Notes: generated by a model from the letters alone, not told the origin. Numbered from the stretch's first letter, positions 1 through 11,599 are shown. The stretch is DNA of 64,000 bases from Morinoia aosen (GCA_030386875.1 CM059567.1:56094020-56158019), one strand, 5' to 3'. Program-made: numbers and translations.

Positions 1-343
1 AAGATTTTAGCCTCGTCATTTTGCGTGATTTTAGCTTGTTCTTCCTTGGCTTTTAACGCGTGTGCTAATGTGGAGAGACACAAGCGCATTTTAGCTATTT
101 TAAGTACTACTGTTAAAATCATCCATTTGCGATGCTCGAAATAGTTTTGTTTTAACTGACAGTCCAGTGAGGTTTCGGAATACATTGCTGTGAAATTTTC
201 CATACGAGTTTTAATAATAACCACTACAAGAATTTTTTAGCCTTACGAAGCATGGTGACCAATCAAGCGCGCGTTGAAGAAAACCTACGCTAAGTTCATT
301 TTACCTTAAGGCCAACACTAACCTTAGTGAAGGAAGGTAATAC
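1..343. other. No gene recognised
   Basis: Short AT-rich stretch at the left edge. I see no open frame with coding character, no splice-flanked exon and no known repeat. A gene cut by the window edge cannot be excluded. Confidence 0.4.
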
Positions 344-815
344 TCCTCAGGGGGATAAAACTATTGTATGTATGGGAATTAGCACTCCCAGGGGGAAAAT
401 GTGAGAAGGCCCGAACTGAGAGTTAGGTAGGCCTTCTTTTTGTTGAAATCCCCCTCAGGGGGATACAGATATTGTATCTATGGGAATTAGCGCTCCCAGG
501 GGAAAAATGTGAGGGCCCGAGCTGAGAGTTAGGTAGGCCTTCTTTTTGTTGAAATAAAATGTTTTTTTGTTATGTAAGGACCACCTTTTTTCGGTTTACT
601 ACTGTCCTGTTTTTCAGCACCTCTGACTTTCTTCTTCAACTTTTATCTTATTTCATGAACTTCTTTCCCATCTTACTGTTTCTATGCCCTTTCTGAATAG
701 ATTCTTCATTTTCTTATCTCCATACTAAATGGTGCCTTCCTCCTTCCTCTCTTCGATACGCTCTATTTTTGCAGCGGTTAGGGAGGCTTAAACTAACTTA
801 TAATCTAATTTAATC
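344..815 (+). repeat. Dispersed repeat R1, copy 1, with internal duplication
   Basis: Begins at a CTCAGGGGGATA motif and ends in GGGAGGCTTAAACTAAC followed by AATCTAATTTAATC. The first ~115 bases (about 346-455) are repeated directly at about 462-558, each carrying the phrase GAGAGTTAGGTAGGCCTTC. The same family recurs at 816-1075, about 1287-1500 and, inverted, at 4817-5180. The TCTAA-rich end resembles the short tandem tails of non-LTR elements, so this may be a LINE 3' end or a SINE; no coding sequence is visible. Confidence 0.7.
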
Positions 816-1075
816 TTTGTTGAAATCAAATGTTTTTTGTCATGTTAAAGACCACCTTCTTCCGGTTCGCTGCTGTTCTGTTTTTCGGCATCTACTACTT
901 TCTTCTTCAATTTTCATCTTGTTTAATAAACTTGTTTCTCGACTTACTGTTTCTATGTTCCTTTTGTATAAGTTCTCTCATCTCCGTACTAAATGGTTCC
1001 TTCCTCCTTCCTCTCTTCTAAACGCTCATTTTTAGCAGTTAGGGAGGCTTAAAATAGGATCTAATCTACTCTAGT
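816..1075 (+). repeat. Dispersed repeat R1, copy 2 (5'-truncated)
   Basis: Follows copy 1 directly. Starts at the TTTGTTGAAAT block and runs through the same C/T-rich middle to GGGAGGCTTAAAATAGG. It lacks the CTCAGGGGG head. The two copies form a head-to-tail pair. Short ORFs here lie in T/C-rich repeat sequence and are not genes. Confidence 0.65.
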
Positions 1076-1286
1076 GAAGACAAAATTAAATTTACCACTT
1101 CGAGCTACACTAAGCTCGGATTGGAAAACAGCTGATTCCATAACCTACGTTCGAAAATGAATGTAGAAAATCCTAACGAAAATGCCATCACATAGTAAGG
1201 TTTACTTCCAGCCGAGTTTGATGAGAACTTGATTATATTTACACGTTGTCTAACAAGTACTTCACTGCTGTTTCAAAGCGCTCCTC

Positions 1287-1500
1287 TCAGGAAGATACAA
1301 CTGTTGTGTAAGGAAATTAGTACTCAGAAGAAATGAGGTCACGAACGTCATGAGGTCACGAAAAAGGCTTTATTTTAACTGAAAAAAGTTGTTTGTCCTG
1401 TTCTTTTCTCGGTTCACTGCTGTTCTTTTTTCGGTCCCTGTTACTTTCTTCGACTTTTATCTTGTTTCATTAACTTCTTTTTCGGCTTCGGCTTTTTCTG
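1287..1500 (+). repeat. Dispersed repeat R1, degenerate third copy
   Basis: Weak similarity in the same order as copies 1 and 2: an AGGAAGATACAACT head, a GGCTTTATTTTAACTGAAA block, CGGTTCACTGCTGTTC and TTTCATTAACTTCTTT. It is more diverged than the other copies and the boundaries are approximate. Confidence 0.45.
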
Positions 1501-1530
1501 TGCACCTTGCACATCTAGTTCACTTCAGTT

Positions 1531-2174
1531 GCTTATTATAGCTAGATTGCATTTTCCATTTGTCAAAAACAGGCCGATAGCTAATATCGAGGGGTATGGA
1601 ATTCCAGAATTTAATCCCACCGAAAAGATCATTTTGAGATTTGGCTTCTCAGTAATGAGGGAGTTTGAGCTTATTTCGAATTCTGCTCTTGTTCTCATTG
1701 TAGGCAGTCTGAGCCTTAGCGATTCTCAAGGTTCTCCTGGGTCAATTGTTTACTGAACATTCCAGCAAAATACTCCTAACGCTTGTGATCGAATACTCCT
1801 AACTCCTAAAAATACTCTTAACGCTTGTGGTCACTAAAATTTTGTTGCTTTATTTTCATCTATAATATCGTGTACGGAAAAGTTAGTTTTCTAATGATAG
1901 GTGTTTTGATGAATAATATTACAGTTTAAATTAAGATACGTTAACGCGTCCTAACATTTACGCGTTCAAATGTTTCGTCACGTAACGTTTACGCTTATGT
2001 GTTGTCTGACACGAATTTTGCATAGTTATCGAAAAACTTTTCTGGTTTAAAAGGCAGAAATAACTCAAGGAAATGATTTTGGTTTGAATTTTGTTCGAGC
2101 AGCTCATTTAAGAAAATTAACATCTTTAACTCAATCATTGCTTATAAATTATCTTGGGATGAGCATACAATTCT
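1531..2174. other. No gene recognised; 3' flank of the Lys/Pro peptide gene
   Basis: No credible coding region. On the minus strand this is downstream of the stop at 2175-2177 and must hold the 3' UTR of the peptide gene. I could not place a clear AATAAA signal close to the stop. A 75-codon frame at 1529-1756 has no recognisable similarity and is probably chance. Confidence 0.4.
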
Positions 2175-3476
2175 TCAGTGCTTCTTGCCTTTACCCTTTC
2201 CCTTGCCTTTGCCTTTGCTTGGCTCAGGGAACGGCCCGGGGTTCGGGTCTGCAATGGCTCCGATCACCATCATCATGACCACCACGGCAACGATGCTCAA
2301 GTTCTGCAAAAAATCAAAAATATTTACCGTTTATTTGAAGACAGTAGCTCAAGTTTCGTAAAAAATCGTAAAAATATTTACAGTTTATTTAAAATCAGTG
2401 GCTCAAGTTTTGCAAAAAATCATAAAAAATATTTAGTTTATTCAAAATTAGCAGCTCAAGTTCTGCAAAAAATCATAAAAATATATACAGTTTATTCAAA
2501 ATTAGCAGCTCAAGTTCTGCAAAAAATCATAAAAATATTTACAGTTTATTTGAAATCAGTGGCTCGAGTTCTGCAAAAAATCATGAAAAATATTTAGTTT
2601 GTTCAAAATTAGCAGCTCAAGTTCTGCAAAAAATCATAAAAATATTTACAGTTTATTTGAAATCAGTGGCTCGAGTTCTGCAAAAAATCATAAAAAATAT
2701 TTAGTTTGTTCAAAATTAGAGGCTCAAGTTCTGCAAAAAATCATAAAAATATTTACAGTTTATTTGAAATCAGTAGCTCAAGTTTTGCAAAAATCAAAAA
2801 AATATTTACAGTTTATTCAAAATCAGTAGCTCAAGGTCTGCAAAAAATCAGAAAAATATTTACTTTCATATTTAAAATCAGCAGATCAAGTTATGCAAAA
2901 AATCGTAAAAATATTTACAGTTTATTTAATATCAGTATGCTCTGATTACGAATTTGATTCAAAGGATGAAATAAGCCGATTTTTAAAGCACTGTGCTGTG
3001 CTGTAATGTGTGAGGTGTGCACTACACAGGGGAGTCTCCTTTCGCCCTGGCTGCCAATAGCCTGACAAAGACTAATGATTATTAAACCACTAATATTTAT
3101 TATTAAGATAAAATTTAAAAACAAAAACTTAATAAAAAATTCTACCTTTTGAACATTAATTTTATTACGTAATGTGATTGGCAATATTTTTTTCCAAGTA
3201 ATTCCTCTGTTATAAAACAAGGTCCTATACACCCTCGTTAACAAGATTAATATAAGCATGGACATTTTCCAGATGCGTACCAATAAAAATGGATAACTTT
3301 TTCATTGTGAAATTTACGACCTTCAATCAAAAAGAGGGATCGTTCGAAGTCAGCTTACTCGAATATTTACTTCTTTCATCGAGGATAAATTCCATTTTGG
3401 TAATGTTGTTGGCTCCTGCCCCACCATAAAACAGTAGCAAGGAGCTCTAAGAGTAACTCACGAAGAAGGACGCCAT
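2175..3476 (-). CDS. Small secreted Lys/Pro-rich peptide, two exons
   Basis: Inferred gene model. Exon 1 codes MASFF (3462-3476) and ends at a GTGAGT donor. Exon 2 (2175-2303) follows a TTTTTTGCAG acceptor. The join is phase 0 and gives 47 residues. The N-terminus joins into a strong signal peptide (MASFF + NLSIVAVVVMMMVIGAIA), with likely cleavage before DPNPG. The mature part is about 24 residues: an acidic/Pro head (DPNPGPFPEPS) and a basic tail of five Lys-Gly pairs ending KKH, without cysteine. This suggests an extracellular cationic peptide, perhaps defence-related or matrix-binding, but I recognise no family. The intron is filled on its 3' side by a 53-54-bp minisatellite that repeats the acceptor itself. 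A TATA box lies at 3538-3544. Uncertain points are expression and the exact start; the splice-restored signal peptide is the main support. Confidence 0.68.
2294..2940 (-). repeat. 53-54-bp minisatellite made of the intron 3' end and acceptor
   Basis: About 12 units, starting near 2294, 2347, 2401, 2454, 2508, 2561, 2615, 2668, 2722, 2775, 2829 and 2882. On the minus strand each unit reads roughly TGATTTTTTGCAG then AACTTGAGC, that is the polypyrimidine tract, AG acceptor and first codons of exon 2 of the peptide gene. At least seven extra units keep the AG. Reading on from an upstream acceptor meets a stop after 4-5 codons (AGC TGC TAA or AGC CAC TGA), so only the last acceptor gives the full peptide. 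Confidence 0.85.
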
Positions 3477-3507
3477 TGTGCAGGAGTTACTCGGAGCGAT
3501 GTCGTTC

Positions 3508-3545
3508 GAGTGATGCAGGCGGTTGCAGGGCCGCCCCTCATATAC
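3508..3545 (-). promoter_or_regulatory. TATA box and start region of the Lys/Pro peptide gene
   Basis: On the minus strand GGTATATGAGGGGCGG puts TATATGA at 3538-3544, about 65 bases before the ATG at 3476. A transcription start about 30 bases downstream would fall near 3510, leaving a short 5' UTR. The initiator is not a clear TCAGT, so the start is approximate. Confidence 0.45.
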
Positions 3546-3559
3546 CTGACGGAGGCGCT

Positions 3560-4816
3560 GCAGGAGACGGCGCTTTGCGCAGTAGCTTACGAGACAAAAA
3601 GATGCACTGAGAGCGAGGTCGCGGATTGCAAGGTGAAGACTTGCGTAAGCGTGGTTACGAGATGTTGCTAGGGTCAAAAATGTGACTTCATGCAGTGCTC
3701 GCATTGGAGGATCTGGAGACAATAAGCGCAAGTGCGTCTGGTTGTGACGAGTCTTCTGTTACTAGGCTCAGAAGTATGTAGATTCAATCCAAGAAAGTAA
3801 GCGTTTTTGTAAATGCTCCGCAATAAACGCACTCTAAAATAATTTATTTTTTGGTTATAGTAATCTGTTCTAAACCGCATCCAATGAAAACTATCGTCTG
3901 TAGAATAAATAGCAAACTGAATAAAAATTCAACATCACTCAAATTAAAATAAAACTCACATCAATGTCGATAAAGCCACATACGTTCTCCTCTTAGCAGA
4001 GTGTGTCTCATTCGTATGTTCAGATCAATGATGGTTAGATTCAAGTAAATAGAAACAGTGTCAACAGTGTCGCTTGGCGCACAATTCATTCTTCAAATTC
4101 TTTAGCATTATTATTGTTGGAACTCTGACTTTCAAAGGGCCAATCTCGTCCCAAACCCTCGAAATCCATCACTCGAAGCTTCAAACATTCCTGAGGGAAA
4201 TTATTCAAGAATTTTAAAATAGACTTAGATACTATTTTTAATTCATGCATTGATGAATCAAGGTGTTAATTAACAGTTATCTTCTCTCTACTTGATTCAT
4301 CCTGATAGGAATACCGTGGAATGATCTGACGAACCCTCCTATGGAAAAAAATATTGCGGTATGCCGAAGACAGGGCTTCGCACTTCGTCCCTTCTACTTT
4401 CAAAGGTCATAGATTTGGGCCAACGGTTCCTACAGCTGGGGATGAAATAAAATAAGTAATTGTAAAATCTCAAATCATCAGTACCGCATAGGATGACAAC
4501 TGTTCTCTTCATGGAGGAGGGTCTATAGAATCATTAAAACTAATCTTTATCCCGTTGAGCCTATCTTAAATTTTTAGTCTTAACCTCGTGAGAACCTCAA
4601 CTACGCAAAACGTAAAGATAAATTTTTGTGTGAAGATTTCTGTTCTATTTAGTTGATGCCTTTTGTTAATAAGGCAATGTGTATGTACTATGTAATAAGG
4701 CAGAATATCATGAAATATTCAGAGCTTTGTGTTAGACATCACGAAGCAGGTTTTTATGTAAAGCCGAAGTCACGATTTCAAGTTCCGTTTCATGTGAACA
4801 CTCGGCAGTAAAGCTT
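3560..4816. other. Intergenic, no gene recognised
   Basis: Upstream of the peptide gene and left of an inverted R1 copy. AT-rich with short frames only. I see no conserved domain, splice-linked exon or repeat family that I can name. Confidence 0.4.
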
Positions 4817-5180
4817 TCAGATTAGATTAGATTATTAGTTAGTTTAAGCCTCCCTATTCGCAACAAAGGCGATCCAAAGAGAGGAAGGAAGAAGACATCA
4901 TTTAGTATGGAGTTGAGGAAACTCGGAATCTATGCAGAAAGGGCATAGAAACAGTAAGATGAGAAAGAAGTTCATGGAACAAGATCAAAGTTGAAAGAAG
5001 AAAGTAGTAAGTGCTGAAAAAACAGGACGGCAGTGAACCGAAAAAGAGGTTCTTAACATTACAAGCATTTTATTTCAGCAAAAAGAAGGCCTACCTAACT
5101 CTCAGCTCGGGCCCTCACATTGACCCCCCTGAGAGTGCTAACTCCCATAGATACAATATTTGTACCCCCCTGAGGGGAGC
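4817..5180 (-). repeat. Dispersed repeat R1, full-length inverted copy
   Basis: Reads on the minus strand from CTCAGGGGGG (near 5180) to GGAGGCTTAAACTAACTAAT and a TCTAATCTAATCT end (near 4817). It has the same order of blocks as 344-815 without the internal duplication, so it gives the best idea of unit length (about 360 bp). The apparent 93-residue frame at 5011-5292 lies mostly in this repeat and is not a gene. Confidence 0.7.
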
Positions 5181-5728
5181 AAAGCTTGCAATGGATACAT
5201 CACGACACTATCCCGGTGTTGATACTTCAATCATTTACAATTCTTTTATCCGTGTGATGACTAAAGACCATCGGAGTTTTCGGTGTGGCTAGTCTGTATG
5301 CAAGCAATGACACTGTTTCTATTATATTGCCATAAGAATATTGTTTTAATTGTTTTAAAATCGTATCTTTCAAATAGGAACAAGAACACTTCAATCATTG
5401 GCTTAATTTCACAACCCTTAATTCAGTGGTTCTGAAACTTTTTTCAACCAAGGACCACTTTTATTGCACAAAACTAAGGTGAGGACCCCCTCACATGTAT
5501 TCCCCTCAGGAAAATTCATCTATACATTATACGCACTGTTGCTGAATCTCAACAGCCATGGAAAGCTGTAAATAAATACCTTAACTGCATCCACTGTTAA
5601 TTCGTTAAATTTTGCTTATATAATGCCTTTTATTGACGTTCCACTTGGGTGAGAATCAAGACCTCTTCTAATCCGTACACTCATGGGCGATATTTCTGGA
5701 GGCATTCATGCGTTTTGTCAGTTCCTTT
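5181..5728. other. Intergenic, no gene recognised
   Basis: Between an R1 copy and a Helitron. No supported coding region. The phrase 5430-5500 (CTTTTTTCAACCAAGGACC... region) resembles a transposon-like end, but I could not define the element. Confidence 0.35.
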
Positions 5729-5875
5729 TCTGTACATAATAAGAGCAACGTCCGTCCGTCTGTCTGTCCGAAGCCAGCCGAATGTGTGTGATGAGCGTAT
5801 CTGTGATACGAGCTCGGCCTCATCAACTTTCATTTCACCTTCTTTCTTATTTCAAATAAAAACGGGGTGGACTAG
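5729..5875 (+). mobile_element. Non-autonomous Helitron, diverged copy (H1)
   Basis: Shares the body of the family: CGTCCGTCCGTCTG, GAAGCCAGCCGAA, GTGTGTGATGAGCGTATC, CATCAACTTTC and the end GGGGTGGACTAG, followed by T. The 5' end (TCTGTACATAATAAGAGC) has decayed from the family start TCTATACTATAATAAGAG. It lacks the central TTTTGACGGGCCGTG block seen in other copies. Confidence 0.7.
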
Positions 5876-6569
5876 TAATAATAATGGCTGCAACACGATT
5901 TGTGTAACGGATTATTTGTGCGACATCTGTGCAATGCTTGTTTAAATTTGTGCTATATTTGTGCAACGCTTTGGTGCATGTTTGTTCTGTTTGTGTAAAA
6001 ATGCGTCATCAAGTCTACTGCTGTAAACAAGTTTACGTTAAGTAAGTCGATAAAAAAGCAATACTTCATTGAAGTGTTATGGAGATGGAACTGAACAGGA
6101 TTTATTATCCATTATGCTGGCATACGTGTTTTGACCGCAGTTTCAGTTGCTGATTACCCAACTCACTCTTAACATTAGAACCATTGGGAAAAAATGTCAA
6201 TTTCAGCGAAAATAGTAAATAAGCTGATCTTTCCTTATATTTAATTTGAATGGAATTTACTCAACTTATCTGAAGACATTTTTTGCATTTTTCCTTTCGC
6301 GCAATGTGCGTTTTAAAGGAATGTCTTTAATTTTCTTTATTGCAACGCCATTTTGATTTATTAGTTCCTGCAGGTTAGGAGGAGGTGCTACAAACGTAGA
6401 CAAAGTTTCTAAGTTGCCGGTAAAGAAAAGTAAGAAAAAGACAAACAGTAAGAACAGGGATTGTAAGGACTGTTCCATCTCATGTTCAGTGACAGCTCCT
6501 TAGAACACATCTCCCAAGCGGCTCAGTGCTTAATTAACCTGATACTTCTGCGTGATCGTTGATTATGCT
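5876..6569. other. Intergenic, no gene recognised
   Basis: No gene-like frame. A minus-strand 70-residue frame at 6266-6478 (MEQSLQSLFLLFVFFLLFFTG) begins like a signal peptide, but it has no promoter or splice context that I can see, and I do not call it a gene. Confidence 0.35.
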
Positions 6570-6785
6570 ATTCTATTCCTACTATGGTATCTGTGCGTGA
6601 TTGTTTATTATGGTGCACCATTCCTACTCTGATGCTTCTTTGTGATTATTTATTATCGTGTTCTTTTCCTACTATGGTACCTGCACGTAATTGTTCATTG
6701 TGGTGCTTGATCCCAACCCTGGTGCCTGTGTGGGTGATTGTTTGCTATGGCGCTCAATTCTTACTCTGTCGCCTGAGCGTGGTTG
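6570..6785 (+). repeat. Diverged ~45-bp tandem repeat
   Basis: About 4.5 units of the form ATTCCTACTATGGTATCTG then TGATTGTTTATTATGGTGC. Units differ at many positions, so the array is old. The 94-residue frame across it simply translates the repeat. Confidence 0.6.
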
Positions 6786-8044
6786 CGCTCGACTTGGGTT
6801 GCAGTGTGATTATGGGCCTCTCAGCCCGGTCCTGTTACCATATAATTATATCTTATTCTACTATTTAATATAAATAAATTGTTCAGCAACATAGAGCCAC
6901 ATCTTAAATTCACCAGAGGATGTTAGCTGACTTTCCGTGTTTCCTTCAAAATTATTTTTAAGCATTTCTACTACTGTACGTACACTTCTCGTTTCTTGAA
7001 ATGTTATCACAACAAAATGCGTTTATCAGTTTTCTACTGAATGGAGCTAAGCTTTCACAGATAATACAGTGCTGAATTGAACCAATTTCAAACAAATAGA
7101 TAAAAAACACTGCCTTTAGTTAAATTTTGAGCATTACATTTTTAAGGGTACCCGTAAAAGATCAAGACTCGTTTCCTGTGGTTGTTTTTTTACTTAATAA
7201 AGAAACTTACTACGAACTTGCGCGTAGATAATGAATACTTGCGTGAATTCAGGTACATCACCAATTACAGACAGGAGTGTCTGTAGCTAATGATAGATGG
7301 CACACTCTCGCTTGAAATAAGCTCGAGTGCCTTTTTCTATAGTCTAGTTTACGAGACATTTTCGGAAACACCGTGCGTATATTTGTTCAAAAGCAAAAAT
7401 TTTCGATACTTTTTTTACTTAAATAGTACCTGAAACGACACTTTCTCCTCGTAAATAATGCCCCGGGATTTATGAGATTACAGTCATCGATTTTTTCAGG
7501 CTTAAAATTTATTCTTATTTCTTTTTTCTTCTACAATTGCTTACGTACCTACTTTGTAGATATCGCATTGGACGTGAATACAATAAATAAGTTTGAAGGT
7601 TGAAAAAAGCTACTTCGTTTTTGATAGCATTTTATTTTCTTTTATAAATAGTATACGTATGCTGGATACATTGAGGCAATTCATCTATAGATGAAATCTC
7701 CGCAATGGATACAAGGAGTGGACATCAGCAGCACCTCGACACCGTGCACAATTTTCCGGAGAAGTCTTCATTTCTGGAATAAATAATCAGATGAATAAGT
7801 CGTATGTTAAAAACTCATTGGTGGTAAATTAGTCATGTTTTGTTCCCGAACTGCATCATTCGTTTTAGCCTTAAAATAAAATATTAAGTATTAAGATAAA
7901 CAATATTAATTAACTCCCAGAAAATATGCGCACTGACGCCAGTCTAAGGAAGACATGACCTTCAACTAATCTTTACCAGTCAATTCTCTCCTCATACAAT
8001 TATTACCTGTCAATTACACGCCTGTAAGTATATCTTTTTTCTGT
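6786..8044. other. Intergenic, no gene recognised
   Basis: AT-rich sequence with many stops in all frames. Nothing assignable was found. Confidence 0.4.
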
Positions 8045-8153
8045 TATGAATCAAAAATATTCTTTCTATCATCCTACGGTCTTCCCTGTCTTTTATTACG
8101 CATCAAAAATAGTCTTTCTATCATCCTACGGTCTTCCCTGTCTTTTATTACTT
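8045..8153 (+). repeat. 54-bp direct tandem duplication
   Basis: Two adjacent units share ATCAAAAATA then TCTTTCTATCATCCTACGG and CTTCCCTGTCTTTTATTAC with only a few changes, so the duplication is fairly recent. No function is implied. Confidence 0.85.
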
Positions 8154-9488
8154 TAATTGTACTTGTGAATATGGATGTAGTTATAGTTTAGAGATTTGAA
8201 AAAGTATTGATGCAGCTCAAAGAAAGTGTTCTGATGTTGTATTTCTACTAACGTCATAAACACTGTCATTTTTTATTAAAGTTGTCACTGTAATGTATTT
8301 TGTGTAGGGAAAATTAGTGCGTGGTGGAAGCGGAGACGGGAATTGGCTTGCCCGCTCTCAGTCATCCAAAATATGTTGGTTTGATCATTCTTTTGAGTGA
8401 AAAATATATTTTTAGTGGTGAAAGACGCAACGATATTTTTATCATGATAAAAGTCATATAAATATTGTATTTGTGAAGCGGGGGACTGAGAATTTTCATC
8501 ATCAATGGGAAACCAAAATCCTTTATATATTGTTTTATAATTATAATATAATTATAAGAACGTATCAAACGTGATATTACTAATTTAACAAAAATCTTAA
8601 ACGATTTCAGAATTCTGATATAAAAATTTTAAATCTGTCTGGATCATGGGTCTGGATTCCTTCGTTTTTTTAAGTGATTCCAGTTTTTGTTTTCTCTCAA
8701 CGGAAGTTATCTTCAATTGTCAAAGTAAAATCATTTTCATGTACGGAAATTCGTTAATAATCACTAAAACAGAACTTATTTGAGCAGCTTCATGCAGGAG
8801 AGAAGCTGACAAGTCCTTCTGGGTGATCAAATTTTCTCAGAAATATTTAGAAAATACTAAATTTCCATTTGTGAACTTTACATGCTCATAGGCTTACTTA
8901 GTTCCTTATCAGAAGCATCAGTGTGCTGCGGAAGTTACCATAATTTAGTGCAGAAGAGGTTAAGCCTCCGAGCTCATTTGGCCCACGATGCCAATATTGT
9001 TGACTGTTACATATGAAGTACATTCTTGTATCTTATTTGTAACTGCATACATGCTTGTGCAGAGTAAACCATTCAAATTCTTCAAGTCTTTCAATTTCAC
9101 CATTATTGTTAACTATAATGATGAAATGACGAACAACATTAGAATGGTGTAGTAAACATTATTTAAAGAAAAACTGCACAAGTAGCATTGATATTGATTT
9201 ATGATGAACAGTCTTTCTTACTATCATCAACCAAATACTAATGAATCGATTAGCTTCAAGTTTATCACGCGAAGTGCAAAATTGCACCCAGTTTACGGTC
9301 AAAGTTCTCTGATATGTAATATTGCTTACGAGGCAAATATTTACGTCAAATCAGATTTAACATTCTTTTCATACGTATTAATAAACCATAACATATTTCG
9401 CATGAAGAAAGTAAAAAAAACATAATTCGAAACATTGTATGAAGAAAAGAAAAACACTAAAAATGATTTGCGTATTTTGACTCACCAG
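8154..9488. other. Intergenic; 3' flank of Gly/His-rich gene A
   Basis: No independent gene seen. The right part must hold the 3' UTR exon or exons of gene A, because a splice donor follows that gene's stop codon. I could not place the matching acceptor. Confidence 0.4.
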
Positions 9489-11492
9489 TTACCAGCCGTG
9501 GCCTTTGCCAAATCCACCGCCACCGCCATGGCCACCGTGACCGCCGTGGCCACCGTGACTGCCGTGGCCACCGTGGCCGTTACCAAAGCCTCCGTGTCCG
9601 CCATGATGGCCATGTCCACCGCCGTGACCGTAGCCTCCAGGTACGGCCAAGGCAGGCGCTACGACGGCCAAAATCAGCAGACAGAAAGCAATAAAAACCT
9701 GCACAAATTTGCTGCATTAAATTTACATTACATTTTTAACATTATAAACAAATTCAGACACAGATAACTATTCCGAAACTGAATAAATTTCTGACTAATT
9801 TCTATACGAAGAAATCAAATGGATGGAATAAGTAGTAACGAAATGGTAACGGAAATGATTAATACATAGTTGAGAAATAAAAAAGCAATTGAAATTATTA
9901 ATAAGTAACTAACGTTATTGGGAAATGTTACCTACGGCATCAAATCTAAACATAAACTGTATGACTCGTTAAAATCACATGTAACCTCATGTGTCTCGTT
10001 TAGTGCAAACCATTGCCCCATGTGAGTAGAGTTCACGCACTGAGTACAGGACTTGCCTTACACACTCTTTAACTTTTCATCAGTGATGCCACTATCTCTT
10101 CATCGCCGATGGTGTAGAAGGGTCAGATTAAATAACAACAACACATTGAAATTTTCTAATTTTCTATTAATTATAATTTAGTTTGAAGCTCTTGAGTCGG
10201 TAACAAGCTCAACTTTTTCAGCGCCAACGGTTTGACCACAAAATGGGAATGAACGCCGATGAACTTTTAAAATTAAATTCATGATAAATTTGATACACAA
10301 CCAATTTAGGTAAAAATAAAACTCCCGCCAGGTTAAATTAACAAACATGTAAACAAACAAGCGTTTCAGAATATAATAAAAGTTTTTAAAAACTCTGTAA
10401 TCATACTAGATGTTTCCACTATTTTGTCAGCCTCTCTATATTTTTGACTGATAAGGAACCTGTTGTCGATATGATGGAACAAGTTTTCTATTAATTTCAT
10501 TTTTTTTTAGAATAAGCTTTTACCCTTATAATTGCTAGCTCTCGTCTCTAAGAAGTGAGGTTTAAATTCTTCAGAGACTAAGTATCACCTGTGGTAAATA
10601 AATTATTTAAATTATTTAAATTGTTTAAATTGTTTAAATTGTTTAAGTAGCTACGAAGAACCTACATCGATAATATTGATACCGAGAAACATTTTATGAG
10701 TTTGAGACAGAACCGTTTTAGACTAGGGAGAGAATTGTCAATAATTTGATAGATACAGAGAACCGTCCCCAACTGTATAGATACAAAGAACTGTCATTGA
10801 CTAGGCAGAAACGGAGAACAGGTAATGGTTGGGTAGATCCATAAACAGTCATTCACATAAAAAAGAAGCAAATTCCCAGTTGCAGGCCCTTGCACCTGAT
10901 GAAGATGTGATACTTAGACTACAACTTTGTTGCTGTGCTAATTTTGCAATCAATGTGTGATATAGGAAACTTAAGAAATTGAAAATAGAAGACACACATT
11001 TACTCTCGAAATTCTAGAGCACTTGTTTATATGGAAAGTGTTAAAAATAAAACGAAAGGTACTAGTGAAGACGAAAGTTTTGTGACGTTTCTCTCACAAA
11101 ACATTAATTTTAACTTTGTCTCACTGTTTTATGGATTCAGAGTGAAATAAATAGCGCAAATAGTGTAAGAACATGCAAGCCGTGACTAATCGAAGGATTG
11201 GTCTATCAAATTCCAAACAATTATTATCCTCCCATTGAAACACTAGTGATGTGAAATTAATCGATATGCCCAGAACGATGTAAAAAATTCACATTTTTTA
11301 CATGCGAAATTTCATCAGTGGAAGAAAATTTTCAACACATACGAAGCAACTTAATCACTGTAAGAAAATATTCTATATTTAGTTCGAGCCTACACAAATT
11401 CTGTGGGCGGTTGATCAGCTTCGAACTAATTAAAAATTGACGTAAAGCTTTGAGCTCTTTCAGCTTATACCCTATACCTTGAAGGGAGTCAT
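9489..11492 (-). CDS. Secreted Gly/His-rich small protein (gene A), two coding exons
   Basis: Inferred gene model. Exon 1 (11478-11492) codes MTPFK and is followed by GTATAG. Exon 2 (9489-9698) follows a TTTGTGCAG acceptor. The phase-0 join gives 74 residues. The signal peptide is MTPFK + VFIAFCLLILAVVAPALA, cleaved near VPGG. The mature part is about half glycine with many His and a few Phe: GYGHGGGHGHH, then GGHGG units, ending FGKGHGW. It is small, cysteine-free and histidine-rich, like arthropod glycine-rich cuticle or antimicrobial proteins; metal binding is possible from the His content. A donor-like GTGAGT lies four bases after the stop, suggesting a 3' UTR intron. Reading exon 2 alone would force a GTG start inside the intron, which is why the spliced model is preferred. 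The GTATAG donor is the weakest part of the model. Confidence 0.73.
10591..10650 (+). repeat. LINE 3' tail remnant (AAATTGTTT)n
   Basis: CCTGTGGTAAATAAATT is followed by about five TTTAAATTG/TTTAAATTA units. The same phrase and tail occur at 14965-15003 behind the L2/CR1-like LINE, so this is probably a severely 5'-truncated copy of that LINE or of a relative. It lies inside intron 1 of gene A. Confidence 0.6.
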
Positions 11493-11555
11493 TTTTTTCT
11501 TGTATGGGTGTCCGGTGAAAGGCGCAGAAGATACCAGATAGGAGACCACCGGTGC

Positions 11556-11590
11556 ACTGATGTCCTGCCACCGGTTGCCGGCTATATAAG
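11556..11590 (-). promoter_or_regulatory. Core promoter of gene A (TATA box plus TCAGT initiator)
   Basis: On the minus strand CGCTTATATAGCC gives a TATA box at 11583-11588. A TCAGT at 11556-11560 lies about 28 bases downstream, the standard TATA-to-start distance and the arthropod initiator sequence. The ATG at 11492 follows a 5' UTR of about 65 bases. Confidence 0.7.
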
Positions 11591-11599
11591 CGCCGGCTC

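Noticed and set aside
817..1035. Overlapping 60-70-codon frames in the R1 repeats
   Set aside because: They lie in C/T-rich dispersed repeat sequence, and equivalent copies carry stops.
9438..9767. Plus-strand Ala/Thr/Val-rich frame opposite gene A
   Set aside because: It mirrors Gly/His codons of gene A and has no start context or signal.
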